DNA of 64,000 bases from Halomonas sp. ALS9 (GCF_001651035.1 NZ_LXRG01000054.1:1-64000), one strand, 5' to 3'; positions 1-8,982 are shown, counted from the first letter of the stretch. Program-made: numbers and translations. The notes: generated from the sequence alone by a model not told the origin.

Positions 1-1
1 G

Positions 2-49
2 GTCGGCGATCTATTTGAGATTCTGCCGGAGCTTGAGAGCAAGCTGTAA
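2..49 (+). CDS. 3' end of an unidentified gene (partial)
   Basis: An open frame enters from the left edge and ends with TAA at 47-49, giving 15 residues that finish ...LPELESKL. A strong hairpin terminator follows directly, which supports this being the real end of a plus-strand gene. The fragment is too short to assign a family. Confidence 0.5.
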   Translation, partial: VGDLFEILPELESKL

Positions 50-70
50 ACGCCCTGAAAAGAGTCTCGT

Positions 71-94
71 AAAAGCCCCGTAAGGGGCTTTTTA
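71..94 (+). terminator. Rho-independent terminator
   Basis: A 9-bp stem (AAAAGCCCC paired with GGGGCTTTT) with a GTAA loop runs straight into further T. It sits 22 bp after the stop of the partial gene and before the nitronate monooxygenase gene. Confidence 0.85.
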
Positions 95-126
95 ACGACC
101 TTACAATAACAATAGTGAGTTGCCCT

Positions 127-1086
127 ATGCTAACGCGCCTAACCGCTTCGTTAACTCTGCCGGTGATCGGCTCTCCGATGTTTATCGTCTCCGGGCCTGA
201 GCTGGTGATTGCTCAGTGCCAGTCAGGCATCATTGGCGCTTTTCCAGCGCTCAATGCTCGTCCAGCGGAAACGCTGCGTGAGTGGCTACAGCAGGTCACC
301 CAAACCCTGGCGGACTATGATCAGCGTCACCCAGAACAGCCTTCGGCGCCCTTTGCGGTGAATCAAATCGTTCATCCTACCAATGACCGTTTAGCGCACG
401 ATGTCGCACTGTGCGCCGAGTTTAAGGTGCCGCTGGTGATTACCAGCCTGCATGCGCCTAATCAAGTGGTGGAACAAGTGCACGCTTATGGTGGGCTGGT
501 CTTTCATGATGTCACCACGCTGCGCCATGCCAAGAAGGCAATTGATGCTGGCGTCGATGGCTTGATATTGGTGTGCCACGGCGCGGGCGGCCATGCCGGG
601 CGCTTAAACCCGTTCGCCTTTGTGGCCGAGGTGCGCCGCTTCTACGACGGGCCGCTGGTGCTGGCGGGGGCGATTACCAAAGGCGAGCAGATCGTTGCTG
701 CCCAGGCGCTGGGCGCCGACTTGGTGTATATGGGCACACGCTTTATTGCCACCCAAGAGGCAAACGCTCAAGCCGACTACAAGCAAATGGTGCTGGATGC
801 GGCAGCGGGAGACATTGTCTACACCAATCTGTTTACCGGCGTGCACGGTAACTATCTACGCCAGAGTATTGAACAGGCAGGATTAGACCCGGATGCGCTA
901 CCGGAAGGCGATAAAAGCGCTATGCGCTATGGCTCGGGGGGCAGCAGCAAAGCCAAAGCGTGGCGGGATATCTGGGGCGCAGGCCAGGGCGTGGGTAGTA
1001 TTAACACGCTTAGTAGCGTGGCCGACGAGATAGCCACGCTGCGCCAGGACTACCAGCAAGCGCTGGATCACTTACGGCGGCTTTGA
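127..1086 (+). CDS. Nitronate monooxygenase (2-nitropropane dioxygenase family)
   Basis: FMN-dependent TIM-barrel enzyme of the NMO family, which oxidises alkyl nitronates to carbonyl compounds and nitrite. It has about 319 residues, the usual size. The motif HGAGGHAG near residues 151-158 carries the expected active-site histidine, and GADLVYMGTRF near 196-206 matches the FMN phosphate-binding segment of the family. A GTG at 115 in the same frame would add four residues. Neither start has a clear Shine-Dalgarno sequence, and ATG 127 is preferred on codon grounds. The gene converges on the crotonase gene and overlaps its 3' end by 19 bp. A joint role with the neighbouring CoA operon is possible but is not shown. 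Some family members act on other substrates, so the exact substrate is inferred. Confidence 0.88.
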   Translation: MLTRLTASLTLPVIGSPMFIVSGPELVIAQCQSGIIGAFPALNARPAETLREWLQQVTQTLADYDQRHPEQPSAPFAVNQIVHPTNDRLAHDVALCAEFKVPLVITSLHAPNQVVEQVHAYGGLVFHDVTTLRHAKKAIDAGVDGLILVCHGAGGHAGRLNPFAFVAEVRRFYDGPLVLAGAITKGEQIVAAQALGADLVYMGTRFIATQEANAQADYKQMVLDAAAGDIVYTNLFTGVHGNYLRQSIEQAGLDPDALPEGDKSAMRYGSGGSSKAKAWRDIWGAGQGVGSINTLSSVADEIATLRQDYQQALDHLRRL

Positions 1087-1847
1087 CGAAACGCCGCCAC
1101 GCGTCTCTGAAAATCCTCAGAGGCTTTGCACTGATCCTGTAGTTCGCCCTCCAACGTCATCGTGTCATTCAGCGAGCGCTGTGCGGCTTCACGCAGGGCG
1201 CGTTTGGTAGCGCTTAATGCTTGAGGCGACTGCGCGACCAGCGCTTGGGCCAGCGAACGCGCCTCTGTTAGCACCTGATTATCTTCGACGACGCGGTTAG
1301 CCAATCCGAGTGCAACGCAGCGCTCACCCGCAATGGGGGTCGCCAAGGCGGCCATTTCAAACGCCTGAGCATGGCCAAGCTTGCGTACCAGATGCCAGCA
1401 GGCGCCGCCGTCGGGGATCAGGCCGATATTGATAAAGGCAAGCTTCAGGTAAGCGGAGCGGCCCATCACCACCATGTCGCTGGCGAGCACATAGGAAACA
1501 CCAATGCCCGCAGCGGCGCCACTAACCGCTGCAATCACCGGCTTGTCCATCGTCATTAAACTGCGAATGGCGGGCAGGAAAAGCGTTTCCAGCCGTTCGC
1601 TGGCGGGCTGAGAGGTCGCCTTCTCAAACTCCGCCAGGTCAGCACCCGCACAAAATGCGCTGCCTTCACCATGCAGAATTACGCAGAGAACTTGTTCATC
1701 AATCGCCACCGCCGCCAGCGCTTCATTGAGTGCCAGAGCGGTAGCTTCATTGAGCGCATTACGTACTTCTGGGCGGGCAATCGCGACTTCGACAGTGCCG
1801 TTTTCAATAGCACTGACAGTGACTAATTCGCTGGCGTAATCTGCCAT
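1068..1847 (-). CDS. Enoyl-CoA hydratase/isomerase (crotonase) family protein
   Basis: Crotonase-fold protein of 259 residues, probably acting on a CoA thioester in the cytoplasm. The oxyanion-hole segments FCAGAD (65-70) and AAAGIG (111-116) are present. The two glutamates of true hydratases are not: GGGxE is replaced by AGIGV, and the PE of PExxLGL is replaced. The segment IGLIPDGG instead resembles PaaG-type or enoyl-CoA isomerases, which use an aspartate there. An isomerase or related activity is therefore at least as likely as hydration. It is the last gene of the minus-strand operon, 23 bp after the small acyl-CoA dehydrogenase gene, and its end overlaps the convergent nitronate monooxygenase gene. 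Confidence 0.88.
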   Translation of the reverse strand: MADYASELVTVSAIENGTVEVAIARPEVRNALNEATALALNEALAAVAIDEQVLCVILHGEGSAFCAGADLAEFEKATSQPASERLETLFLPAIRSLMTMDKPVIAAVSGAAAGIGVSYVLASDMVVMGRSAYLKLAFINIGLIPDGGACWHLVRKLGHAQAFEMAALATPIAGERCVALGLANRVVEDNQVLTEARSLAQALVAQSPQALSATKRALREAAQRSLNDTMTLEGELQDQCKASEDFQRRVAAFRQSRRK

Positions 1848-1870
1848 GTATCACTCCTTTGCTAACATTC

Positions 1871-2989
1871 TCAGGCAGCGGTTAACAGTTCACTGACTGT
1901 TTCGAGATGGTAGTCACTGTCACCGAAATAGTGATCAAACATCACCAAGTGCTTGGCGTAGCTGGCGACATAGCACTCTTCGGTCATGCCCATAGCCCCA
2001 TGAAGCTGGATCGCCTGTTCGGCAATAAAACGCGCCGACTCGCCGCAGTAGGCTTTGGCCGCAGCAATTTTATAATCCCGCTCACTGGCAGGCAGGGTTA
2101 GACTGGTGGCGGCCAAAATCGCCATGGAGCGGGATTGCTCTAAGTGCAGATGCATATCCACCATGCGGTGCTGAAGCGCCTGGAAAGTGGAAAGCGGTAG
2201 GCCAAACTGCTTGCGCTCTTTAAGATAGGCCAGGGTTTGATCGCAGGCCTCTTCCATTGCGCCAATGGCTTGGGCGCAGAGCGCCGCGCGGCCAAGGGCC
2301 AGTACCTCCGCTAGTGCATCGCTGACATCTTCACTCAAGCAGTTGGCTGGCGGCAGCGTAACGTTGTCTAACGTGAGGTCACCGGCGGGCTGATCGTCGA
2401 TAGTGCGATAGAGATGCGTAGAGGTGCCCGGTGCATTCGCAGGGACGATAAAGAGCCCTAGCTTGGCGTTATCCAATCGAGCGGTAACCAGACTAGCCGC
2501 TGCTGCTTCAAGGTTCAGGACGACATCTTTTTTGCCGGTTAACTGCCATTGCCCATCTTGCTGGGTCGCTTGGGTGGCGATCGCCAAGGCGTCATAACGG
2601 GCGTTATGCTCCTGCCATGCAAACGCTAACTGGTGCTCGCCTTCAAGCAGCGGGGTTAACCACTCTGTTTGCTGACCACTGTTGGCGGTCAACGCCAGCA
2701 ACTGGCCGGGCAGCACCAGGCCTGCCAGATAAGCTTCGGGCACCAAACCGCGCCCCAGCGCCTGCATAATAATCATCAGGTCGGTGCCGTCGCCACCCAG
2801 CCCACCAACGTCTTCGCTAAAGGGCATATGCAGCAAGCCTAGCTCGGCAAAAGTGCGCCACAGGGGGGATGCACCCTCAGGGGCAGCGGCAAGCATCGCA
2901 CGGCGCTGTTCGGGGGATACCTGGTCGGTCACCAAACGGGTGAGCGTCTCTTCGAGCATGCGCTGCTCGTCGGTTAAAGCAAAATCCAT
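1871..2989 (-). CDS. Acyl-CoA dehydrogenase, small/divergent subunit type
   Basis: FAD-dependent acyl-CoA dehydrogenase family protein of 372 residues, covering the N-terminal helical, middle and C-terminal domains. The C-terminal segment QLHGAMGMTEE is typical of the FAD-binding C-terminal domain, and ERKQFGLPLSTFQ marks the start of that domain. The middle domain (about 110-230) is divergent. It follows the larger dehydrogenase gene by 7 bp. Two adjacent unlike members of this family often form heteromeric enzymes, as described for PimC/PimD and for the FadE pairs of steroid degradation. Pairing is inferred here from gene order and divergence. The substrate is unknown. Confidence 0.87.
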   Translation of the reverse strand: MDFALTDEQRMLEETLTRLVTDQVSPEQRRAMLAAAPEGASPLWRTFAELGLLHMPFSEDVGGLGGDGTDLMIIMQALGRGLVPEAYLAGLVLPGQLLALTANSGQQTEWLTPLLEGEHQLAFAWQEHNARYDALAIATQATQQDGQWQLTGKKDVVLNLEAAAASLVTARLDNAKLGLFIVPANAPGTSTHLYRTIDDQPAGDLTLDNVTLPPANCLSEDVSDALAEVLALGRAALCAQAIGAMEEACDQTLAYLKERKQFGLPLSTFQALQHRMVDMHLHLEQSRSMAILAATSLTLPASERDYKIAAAKAYCGESARFIAEQAIQLHGAMGMTEECYVASYAKHLVMFDHYFGDSDYHLETVSELLTAA

Positions 2990-2996
2990 GCTGACC

Positions 2997-4190
2997 TCAC
3001 ATGTTTAAAATGGTTTTGGCGACGATACTTTTCTGTATCTCGTTGGCACCGCCATAAATCGACAGCTTGCGACGGTTGAAGTACTGGGCGCTGGCGGCCG
3101 CGCTTTGGGCGCGCTCGTCGTCCAGGCTGCCTTCGCCATGCAGAAAGTCGGGGAAGAACGGTAGGGCGGCGGGGCCCAGGGCGCGGCGAGTGAGCTCGCT
3201 TAGCTCCTGGCGAAGTTCTGAGCCACGCACTTTCAGCAGCGAGCTTTCGGCGCCGGGTGCACCGCCATCTCGAGCCGCAGCAATCACGCGTAGGTTGGTC
3301 ACTTCCAACGCCATCAATTCAAGCTCGGCTTTGACGACACGGTGGCGAAAGCTGGGCAACGCCAGCAGCGGCTTGCCGCGATGTTCAATTCGGCTGGCCA
3401 GTGACTTCAAGTGACGCAGCGCCTGCTTGGCGTGGCCAAGTCCTGCAATGCCGGTGCGTTCGTGGGTGAGCAGAAATTTGGCGCACGTCCAGCCCTGGCC
3501 CTCTTCACCAACTCGGTTTTCTACGGGAACGCGAACGTTATCTAAAAAGATTTCATTGACCTCATGGGCGCCATCCAGGGTGATAATGGGCCGCACAGTG
3601 ATGCCAGGGGTTTGCATATCGATCAGCAGAAAGCTGATTCCCGCCTGCTTTTTAGCGTCTGGGTCAGTGCGCACCAGACAGAACAGCATATTGGCGTGCT
3701 GGCCTAGGGTCGTCCACGTCTTCTGACCATTCACGACATAGTGGTCGCTATCGCGAACCGCGCGGGTATTCAGCCCCGCCAAATCGGAACCCGCGCCGGG
3801 TTCAGAGTAACCTTGGCACCACCAGTCCTGGTTGCTCAAAATGCGCGGCAGGTAATACTGCTGTTGCTCCGCGCTACCGAATTTCATAATCACCGGCGCC
3901 ACCATATTGACGCCAAAGGGTACAACCGTCGGCGCGTGGGCTGCGGCGCACTCTTCATCAAATATATGCCGCTGCACGGGCCCCCAGCCTGGGCCGCCAT
4001 GCTCTTTAGGCCAGTTAGAGGCTAGCCACCCCTGCTCGCTGAGGATGTTCTGCCAGCGCAGGTGATCTTCGGCACGCAGGTGGCGCCCCAGGCGCACGCG
4101 CTCGCTAATATCGCTGGGCAGTGCCTCGGCTAGAAAATGGCGAACCTCTGCGCGAAAGGCCTGCTCTTCGGGGCTAAAGGTGAGGTTCAT
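2997..4190 (-). CDS. Acyl-CoA dehydrogenase, large subunit type
   Basis: FAD-dependent acyl-CoA dehydrogenase of 397 residues. Visible landmarks are the FAD/substrate segment QGYSEPGAGSDLAG in the middle domain, GQKTWTT just after it, and the C-terminal IYGGANEIQKSIVAK signature. The sequence resembles the PimC-like branch of large subunits. Its start codon overlaps the stop of the upstream FadJ-like gene as ATGA (4187-4190), which indicates translational coupling. With the smaller dehydrogenase just downstream it probably forms a heteromeric enzyme that introduces the alpha,beta double bond into an acyl-CoA. The acyl group cannot be deduced from the sequence. Confidence 0.9.
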   Translation of the reverse strand: MNLTFSPEEQAFRAEVRHFLAEALPSDISERVRLGRHLRAEDHLRWQNILSEQGWLASNWPKEHGGPGWGPVQRHIFDEECAAAHAPTVVPFGVNMVAPVIMKFGSAEQQQYYLPRILSNQDWWCQGYSEPGAGSDLAGLNTRAVRDSDHYVVNGQKTWTTLGQHANMLFCLVRTDPDAKKQAGISFLLIDMQTPGITVRPIITLDGAHEVNEIFLDNVRVPVENRVGEEGQGWTCAKFLLTHERTGIAGLGHAKQALRHLKSLASRIEHRGKPLLALPSFRHRVVKAELELMALEVTNLRVIAAARDGGAPGAESSLLKVRGSELRQELSELTRRALGPAALPFFPDFLHGEGSLDDERAQSAAASAQYFNRRKLSIYGGANEIQKSIVAKTILNM

Positions 4191-5611
4191 AGTGGTGTGT
4201 CCTTAAGGGTTGATTGACGGTGAGGCCCACCTAAGTGACGCGGGTAGCCCAGTGCTTCCACCGCCAACAAATCGATATCACTCTCGCGGAAGCAGAAACC
4301 CTGCTCCGCAATCCTGACGCTCGCCTGCTCAAGGGCAGAGTGTCTATCGCTTGCTGTAGCCTGCTGACTAGCAAGTTGCAGGGTATTCAGAAGGCTTTGC
4401 TGTCGGCTGACCACGACGTTTAACCGCAATGCCTTCAGAGTGAGTGCCGCTCGCTGGTGGGTAAGTGGCTCTGCGTTTAAGTTGATCAGCTCTACCATGC
4501 TGCCTTTTTCAGCAATGACTAGGCTTAGCGCGCTGTCGCTATTGCTGCCGATATCGCTGCTGATGCCAATATTGGCTAGTGCGATGGTAGGGAGTGCTGT
4601 GCCTGAATCCCTGGCTGCATTTGGCGCCAGTAGGCAAAGTTCAGTAGCGTTGTCTGGTTCACTGGTTAGGGTAATGCCCGCCTTTTGTGCGGCTTTTTGC
4701 AGGCGCTCAAACAGTGGGTCTTCGCCGATTAGCGCAACATGTTTAAACGCGTCGGCGTTCTCAATTTCAGGAACCACATGGGGGCTGCGTGCAGCGAAAA
4801 AGAGATGAATCAGCCCGGCGCGCTGAGGAGAGTCCATACAGGCCAAAAACAGCTCCCGCTCACGGCGCAAGCCATCTTGAAGTGATTCAGCCGTCACAGA
4901 GGCCTCCACAGCTTCCACAATGCGAAACGGTGAGAACAGCTCTGCAGCGTCTTGATGCAGCCGTTCCACCATAGCGGAGATTGCCTGGGGATTAGCCGCT
5001 GGCGCTGATAGTTGGCCCGTAACACGTGCCATTTGGTTGTCTGCAAGCACTGCTTGGGCCGCAGCTAAACCCGCTTCAAGGGGCGTTTCAGCACTGCTAA
5101 TGGCGTCGATAATGCCTGCCTCAAGAGCTTCTTCTGTCGCAACAAAACGCCCGCTGGTGATCATCTCCAAGGCGCGCTCAACGCCTACTAAACGCGGCAA
5201 ACGCTGGGTGCCACCAGCGCCGGGCAGTAGGCCAAGTTTAACCTCCGGAAGACCCACCCGGGTGCCCGCCAGTGCCACTCGGTAGTGGCAGCCCAGAGCC
5301 ACTTCCAATCCACCGCCCAGGGCCGTGCCGTGCAGGGCGGCAATCAGCGGCTTTGGGCAGGCTTCCAGTTGGGTGATCACATCGGGCAGCAGAGGCGCTT
5401 GAGGCGGCTTTCCAAACTCACGAATATCGGCTCCGGCGATAAAAGTGCGGCCATCGGCTAACACTACCAGCGCTTTAGCTTGCGTATCGGCAATACCCTT
5501 TTCCAGTGCGTTAACTAAGCCGCTTCGTACTGCGTGGCTTAGCGCGTTAACCGGTGGATTGGCGATCTGAATAACGCCTATATCGCCGTGGCGCTGGTAA
5601 TGAACGGACAT
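4187..5611 (-). CDS. FadJ/FadB-like protein with intact hydratase domain and degenerate dehydrogenase part
   Basis: The 474-residue product begins with a complete crotonase domain (about 1-190) with both hydratase glutamates, in GGGLEVALG (E103) and [15 protein letters not shown] (E123). Full FadB/FadJ proteins have around 700-730 residues and continue with a Rossmann-type 3-hydroxyacyl-CoA dehydrogenase domain. Here that region has shrunk to about 200 residues. The GxGxxG nucleotide-binding motif is replaced by [13 protein letters not shown], and the catalytic His segment is not found. A trace of the final dehydrogenase domain remains near 435-460 (ESDIDLL...GYPRHLGGP). It probably still hydrates enoyl-CoA but is unlikely to oxidise the product. 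The reading frame is intact, so the loss seems old. It is the third gene of the operon. Confidence 0.82.
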   Translation of the reverse strand: MSVHYQRHGDIGVIQIANPPVNALSHAVRSGLVNALEKGIADTQAKALVVLADGRTFIAGADIREFGKPPQAPLLPDVITQLEACPKPLIAALHGTALGGGLEVALGCHYRVALAGTRVGLPEVKLGLLPGAGGTQRLPRLVGVERALEMITSGRFVATEEALEAGIIDAISSAETPLEAGLAAAQAVLADNQMARVTGQLSAPAANPQAISAMVERLHQDAAELFSPFRIVEAVEASVTAESLQDGLRRERELFLACMDSPQRAGLIHLFFAARSPHVVPEIENADAFKHVALIGEDPLFERLQKAAQKAGITLTSEPDNATELCLLAPNAARDSGTALPTIALANIGISSDIGSNSDSALSLVIAEKGSMVELINLNAEPLTHQRAALTLKALRLNVVVSRQQSLLNTLQLASQQATASDRHSALEQASVRIAEQGFCFRESDIDLLAVEALGYPRHLGGPHRQSTLKDTPL

Positions 5612-5674
5612 AGTTAAGCTCTCGTATTTCGCATGTAGTGTGAATTAAAAAGAGTACGCTCGGCGTGACACCTG

Positions 5675-7699
5675 TTAAGCGACCGAAGTGCTGTGTGAAC
5701 GCTGGTGATGCCGCTGACTTAAACGTGCCAAGATAACGCCGGGCAGCAGTGCTGCAGCGGCCAGTCCGATCAATTCCCACTGGCTGAGGGGCACCATACC
5801 GCCACCGGGTAATGCCAGTAGCAGCCCAGCGACTAATACCAAGCCACGAATAATAGGTTCTTGCAGTGGGCCGTAGCCCAGTCGACCGACACCTATCAAG
5901 TAACCCTGCATTGCAGAGGCAAACAAAATGATGCCTGCCACTGCCTGGATAAACACCGCCACGATGATTAGCGGCTCGCCTTGCATAATCAGCGCGGGGT
6001 TAAGCACGAACAGGAAAGGAATAAAGTAGATAACGCTACCTAACCGCATTGCCTGTAGGCCGGTTGCCATGGGGCGAGCACCAGCGACGGTCGCGGCAGC
6101 AAAGGCACCGAGTGCCACCGGCGGGGTAATAAAGCTCAGCATGCCCCAGTACAGGATGAACATATGTACCGCCATGGGATCCAGCCCGCCGCCTTGGATC
6201 AAGGCAGGCGCTAGTGCTACCGCCAGGAAGATGTAGGCGGCGGTCACGGTCATGCCAATACCCAGCACGAAGCTAGTCACGGCGCCCATGAGTAGCAGTA
6301 GCGGCACGCTGCCGCCGGCAATATTAATAAAGTCGTTGGCGATAGTGCCGGAAAGGCCGGTCATCGACAGCGCGCCGACCAGCATGCCCACGCCGGCCAG
6401 AATAGCGATAAGCTCGGCAAACAGCTTAGCGGCGGAGGAGAGCGTGTCACCGACATCCTTCCAGCCCCAACGGTTATGTTTGGAAAGCTGGTTGAGCACC
6501 AACAGCAGCGCGGTGGCGTAGAAAGGAGCCACGGCTTCGCGCTGCATAATCAGTAGCATCCAGACCAATAAAGCAAACACAAAAATAAAGTACCAACCCT
6601 CTTTGAGGGTTTGCCAAAGCGAAGGCAGCTCAACGGCGGGCAAGCCTTTAATGTCGTGGCGAGCTGCGTAAGCATCGATCTGTATAAACAGCCCCAAAAA
6701 GTAGAGAATTGAAGGAATCACTGCTGCCAGTGCAATGGTGGAGTAGGGAACATCCAAAAACATTGCCATCACAAAAGCGGTGGCACCCATTACCGGGGGC
6801 ATTAACACACCGCCAGTGGAGGCGCAGGCTTCAACGCCGCCTGCAAAAGAGCGGCTCATACCGATACGACGCATGGCGGGAATCGACAAAACGCCAGTGG
6901 TCAGTACGTTACTGATCACGCTGCCGCTCATTGAGCCCATCAGGCCGCTGGAGAAAATTGATACCTTTGCGGGGCCGCCGCGCACATGGCCCAGCAGCGC
7001 AAATGCCAGGTTAATAAAAAATTTACCGCCGCCGCTTTTTTGTAGCACGACACCAAATACCAAAAAGCCGATCACCAGTCCCGCGAACGCCTGCAGCGGC
7101 ACCCCCATGATGCTTTCGGTACTCATGGTGTGGTACATAGCGGTCTGTTCGAGAGTCGAAGGAAACGCCTGGATGGGGCCTGGGACAATATCTGCCACCA
7201 GCGGATAGAGCGAGAATACCCCGGCAATAATCGCAATGGGTAAACCGCCTGCCCGGCGGGCCGCTTCGATAATCAGCAGCCAGTAGGCATAGCTCGCATA
7301 AATGGCGATCTCGGGCGCAGAAAACGCCCAGCCGCGCTCTAGAATGGGGACGGCGTTGTAAACAAAGTAGCCGCCAACGATAAGCGTCGTAGCGCTCAAT
7401 ACGTAGTCGTACCAGGGGATGGGTTGCTCTTGTTGGCGACTGCGCATGGGCCAAAGCAGAAAAACCAGCGGTAGCAGCAGCGCCACAACGGCGTAGTAAA
7501 ACTGTGTTTCCAGACCCGTAACGAAAGTAAATAAGCCAACGTTGAAAAGATAATCCAGCGTCATCGCCATCAAAATGACGGTGACCGTGGCGGGTATCCA
7601 GCGCAGCGTAGGGGGAAGCTGACGAATTTGGCTGATCTTTTCTTTAACCTGCTGATGATTGGCAGGCGAGGTATCTGTGGTCATGGGGGCATCCGTCAA
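5675..7699 (-). CDS. TRAP transporter fused permease (4TM + 12TM), TAXI-associated
   Basis: Integral membrane protein of 674 residues, the size of fused TRAP permeases in which a DctQ-like N-terminal part (TM helices in about 1-150) precedes the DctM-like large subunit. The glycine-rich segment GLMGSMSGSVISNVLTTG followed by MPPVMGATAFVM is characteristic of the DctM part. The last 100 or so residues match the extra hydrophobic C-terminal region common in TAXI permeases. It would import an organic acid using an ion gradient, fed by the adjacent TAXI binding protein. It lies between that gene and the CoA-pathway genes in one minus-strand operon, so the imported acid is probably the substrate of those enzymes. 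Confidence 0.93.
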   Translation of the reverse strand: MTDAPMTTDTSPANHQQVKEKISQIRQLPPTLRWIPATVTVILMAMTLDYLFNVGLFTFVTGLETQFYYAVVALLLPLVFLLWPMRSRQQEQPIPWYDYVLSATTLIVGGYFVYNAVPILERGWAFSAPEIAIYASYAYWLLIIEAARRAGGLPIAIIAGVFSLYPLVADIVPGPIQAFPSTLEQTAMYHTMSTESIMGVPLQAFAGLVIGFLVFGVVLQKSGGGKFFINLAFALLGHVRGGPAKVSIFSSGLMGSMSGSVISNVLTTGVLSIPAMRRIGMSRSFAGGVEACASTGGVLMPPVMGATAFVMAMFLDVPYSTIALAAVIPSILYFLGLFIQIDAYAARHDIKGLPAVELPSLWQTLKEGWYFIFVFALLVWMLLIMQREAVAPFYATALLLVLNQLSKHNRWGWKDVGDTLSSAAKLFAELIAILAGVGMLVGALSMTGLSGTIANDFINIAGGSVPLLLLMGAVTSFVLGIGMTVTAAYIFLAVALAPALIQGGGLDPMAVHMFILYWGMLSFITPPVALGAFAAATVAGARPMATGLQAMRLGSVIYFIPFLFVLNPALIMQGEPLIIVAVFIQAVAGIILFASAMQGYLIGVGRLGYGPLQEPIIRGLVLVAGLLLALPGGGMVPLSQWELIGLAAAALLPGVILARLSQRHHQRSHSTSVA

Positions 7700-7706
7700 T
7701 CAACAG

Positions 7707-7726
7707 GGGGCGGCAAGTGCCGCCCC
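7707..7726 (-). promoter_or_regulatory. Intercistronic hairpin between binding protein and permease genes
   Basis: A perfect 9-bp stem (GGGGCGGCA with TGCCGCCCC) with a two-base loop occupies the 35-bp gap between the TAXI binding-protein gene and the permease gene, with no T tract on either side. In binding-protein transporters such hairpins often protect the upstream mRNA and so keep the binding protein in excess. That role is inferred here. Confidence 0.6.
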
Positions 7727-7734
7727 GTGGCGTA

Positions 7735-8895
7735 TTACTCGAAGATCGGTTCGAAACCGGCATCGCTAAGCGCGGTGGCACGGGCTTTCATCCAGTCGGC
7801 AGTAAATTCCTCATCATCACTGGGTGCGTCTTGCATAAAGCTTTCCCAGGCGGTTAACAGCACGTTCTGGCGTTCAACGAGTTTGTCTTGATGGGCCTGC
7901 ATTTCATCAGTCCATACATCAATCTCTTTGTAGTACGTCACGACCGCATCGTGGAACGGCACCACCCACTGTAGATCTTGTTGCTCCAAGGCATAGCCAA
8001 GCGCCCCAGGGGCGTTATCTTTATAGTCGTCAAAATTTTCCTGCATGGCTTTGATCAGGCCATAAGCGACGTTGTCATCCAGGTCTTGGTTGGCCACCAC
8101 AATGGGGTAAGGGTAACTAGCGCTGGGCACTGGGTTGTCGGCGCTGATGCCGCCTGCCCCAGACGTGACTTCGTGAGGGCGGAAGTAGGGTGCGACCGCC
8201 GCCATACGCTCCCAGCCTGCTTCGTCGTTGGGGTCTAGCACCGGCCAACTAATGCCGCGCGGACTGCTGGCCAACTGCTGGGCTGGTGGGGTAACCGTTG
8301 TGGTAAAGGAGGCATCCACATCACCAGCGATAATGCCGTCAAACGAGCGCCCGTAGCCGGGGTAATCAACACGCTCTACGTCATCCCAGGTCAAGCCACC
8401 AAAGGCAAGGTAAGCTTCGGTGCCTTTGTTAAGCGCATCGTCGCCGCGGATATAGGCGATGCGCTTGCCTGCCAGGTCAGCGGGCGTTTCAACGTCCAAG
8501 TCGCCCGCAACTGCAAGGGAAAGGCCAAAAGAGGCGGTAGAAGTAGTAATAACACGTAGCGGCTGAGGGCCCCAGTCACGGTCGGCAAACATCATTACAC
8601 CCTCCGCGCCGTAGTAGCTGGCGATCCCGCAAGCGCAAAGGTCAACACGGCCCTGTTTAAGCGGCGTCATGCGTGAAACATCGTTATCACCGGGGAGGAT
8701 GCGTACTGACGAATCGTATTTGTTCTGCAGCATATTGCCGATGGCAACGGCCTGGGCATAGCCGCTTGAGTTGGTGCCATAGGCCGTCCAGGCCATGGTG
8801 CCGGGTAGTTCAATGTCACTGGCGTGGCTTACTGCTGCGCCAAGTAGTGATAAAGGTAAGGTGGCGATGAGTAGGCGGTGAGCAAATGGATGCAT
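7735..8895 (-). CDS. TAXI family TRAP transporter solute-binding protein
   Basis: Periplasmic receptor of 386 residues with a signal peptide (about 1-25, cleavage near SHAS). The early segment WTAYGTNSSGYAQAVAIG and the later VDLCACGIASYYGAEG are typical of TAXI proteins, which bind glutamate-like or other carboxylates. A GGAG Shine-Dalgarno sequence lies just before ATG 8895. It is the first gene of the operon, so transcription probably begins in the roughly 200 bp upstream, where three GTTTTGCTA repeats occur. The ligand cannot be read from the sequence, but the downstream acyl-CoA genes point to a carboxylic acid that is later activated to a CoA ester. No CoA ligase gene is present in the operon. 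Confidence 0.93.
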   Translation of the reverse strand: MHPFAHRLLIATLPLSLLGAAVSHASDIELPGTMAWTAYGTNSSGYAQAVAIGNMLQNKYDSSVRILPGDNDVSRMTPLKQGRVDLCACGIASYYGAEGVMMFADRDWGPQPLRVITTSTASFGLSLAVAGDLDVETPADLAGKRIAYIRGDDALNKGTEAYLAFGGLTWDDVERVDYPGYGRSFDGIIAGDVDASFTTTVTPPAQQLASSPRGISWPVLDPNDEAGWERMAAVAPYFRPHEVTSGAGGISADNPVPSASYPYPIVVANQDLDDNVAYGLIKAMQENFDDYKDNAPGALGYALEQQDLQWVVPFHDAVVTYYKEIDVWTDEMQAHQDKLVERQNVLLTAWESFMQDAPSDDEEFTADWMKARATALSDAGFEPIFE

Positions 8896-8938
8896 TGTGA
8901 TGCTCCTTTATTGTGGTTGTGCTTAAGGATTTGGTTAC

Positions 8939-8982
8939 GTTTTGCTACATAGTGTTTTGCTATGCGGTACTCGGTTTTGCTA
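8939..8982. repeat. Three direct repeats GTTTTGCTA upstream of the TRAP operon
   Basis: Exact 9-bp copies lie at 8939-8947, 8954-8962 and 8974-8982, 15 and 20 bp apart, 44-87 bp upstream of the binding-protein start. They could be regulator sites or a decayed tandem duplication. Confidence 0.5.

Noticed and set aside
1068-1086. Overlap of nitronate monooxygenase and crotonase ends as a functional fusion
   Set aside because: The genes are convergent on opposite strands, so the overlap is only at the 3' ends.
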